Below, in pieces: positions 5,977 to 6,371 of a stretch of 6,371 bases of DNA (the first letter of the stretch is position 1; each line of letters begins with the position of its first letter). The notes below the pieces were generated by a model, which saw only the letters and a program-made list of their open reading frames with translations, made no database searches and had not been told where the DNA came from. The translations under genes and the position numbers were made by a program. This DNA comes from an uncultured Paracoccaceae bacterium (GTDB taxonomy: Bacteria > Pseudomonadota > Alphaproteobacteria > Rhodobacterales > Rhodobacteraceae). Location: contig CAJXHQ010000190.1 in NCBI GenBank assembly GCA_913054485.1, positions 1-6,371 of the forward strand, given 5' to 3'.

Positions 5977-6371
5977 ATGGCACGCAAACGCAAAGGGCGC
6001 GATATTTCCGGATGGCTGGTGGTGGATAAACCCGCCGGGCTGACCTCGACGGCCGTGGTCAACAAGGTGCGCTGGGCGATGGAGGCCAAGAAGGCCGGTC
6101 ATGCGGGCACCCTGGATCCCGAAGCGACCGGCGTTCTGGCCGTGGCGCTGGGCGAAGCAACCAAGACCGTGCCCTACATCACCGACGCGCTGAAAGTCTA
6201 TACGTTCACCGTGCGGCTGGGCCAGTCCACCAACACCGATGACGCCGAGGGCGAGGTAATCGCCGAAAGCACCGACCGCCCCTCGGACGAGGAGATCAAG
6301 GCCGCGCTGCCGCAGCTCCTCGGCGATATCATGCAGGTGCCGCCAAAGTTCTCCGCCGTGAAGATCGACGG
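5977..6371 (+). CDS. truB: tRNA pseudouridine(55) synthase TruB, N-terminal part (cut by the window end)
   Basis: The first 131 codons of TruB, which converts U55 to pseudouridine in the T-loop of most tRNAs. Translated from the sequence, residues 12-20 read GWLVVDKPA, the usual TruB opening, and residues 41-54 are [14 protein letters not shown]. The catalytic aspartate is Asp47, aligned with E. coli Asp48. Further on, [20 protein letters not shown] (75-94) carries the TDD(A/T)EG signature, and [13 protein letters not shown] is at the window edge. The N-terminal [12 protein letters not shown] extension is basic. The ATG at 5977 has AGGGA five bases upstream. The family is about 300 residues long, so more than half lies beyond the right edge. 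The gene follows the glycosidase gene after 170 bp and has its own promoter-like sequence. In many bacteria rbfA and truB are direct neighbours; here they are separated by one gene. Confidence 0.96.
   Translation, partial: MARKRKGRDISGWLVVDKPAGLTSTAVVNKVRWAMEAKKAGHAGTLDPEATGVLAVALGEATKTVPYITDALKVYTFTVRLGQSTNTDDAEGEVIAESTDRPSDEEIKAALPQLLGDIMQVPPKFSAVKID

Overview
The window looks like a chromosomal, mostly housekeeping segment from an alphaproteobacterium, most likely the Roseobacter group of the Rhodobacteraceae. This rests on high GC (about 60-68% in stretches counted by hand) and on remembered family sequence for RbfA, DapB, DUF1674 and the heparinase-like protein. The genus is not determined. 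No tRNA, rRNA, CRISPR array, insertion sequence or phage gene was seen.

Layout, left to right. (1) Positions 1-1263, minus strand: a heparinase II/III family gene that runs off the left edge. It carries an apparent one-base frameshift near 335-355, which splits the conserved protein over two frames. (2) 1353-2642, minus: rsmB, the 16S rRNA C967 methyltransferase, lying 89 bp upstream of the heparinase-like gene and probably co-transcribed with it. (3) 2723-2914, plus: a 63-residue DUF1674/SDHAF4 protein, divergent from rsmB across an 80-bp region with a dyad and a plausible promoter. (4) 2946-3659, minus: an exported protein of unknown function with six cysteines in the mature chain. It converges on the DUF1674 gene and sits behind an AT-rich promoter region. 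(5) 3807-4586, minus: dapB, of the diaminopimelate/lysine pathway. (6) 4677-5072, plus: rbfA, divergent from dapB. (7) 5069-5806, plus: an exported phosphodiester glycosidase (NAGPA) domain protein whose TTG start overlaps the rbfA stop. (8) 5977 to the right edge, plus: truB, cut off by the window, with its own likely promoter.

The common theme is ribosome maturation and RNA modification: RsmB modifies 16S rRNA, RbfA acts in 30S maturation, and TruB makes tRNA psi55. These are mixed with cell-envelope or periplasmic functions: DapB feeds peptidoglycan precursor synthesis, and the NAGPA protein and the six-cysteine protein are exported. DUF1674 supports succinate dehydrogenase assembly. No intergenic stretch exceeds 300 bases. 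The longest are 5807-5976 (truB promoter and an imperfect stem-loop) and 3660-3806 (promoter region of the unknown gene, and the tail of dapB with no clear terminator). I see no evidence for a new multi-gene system. The points most worth a second look are the frameshift, the unknown cysteine-containing secreted protein, and the glycosidase gene placed between rbfA and truB.
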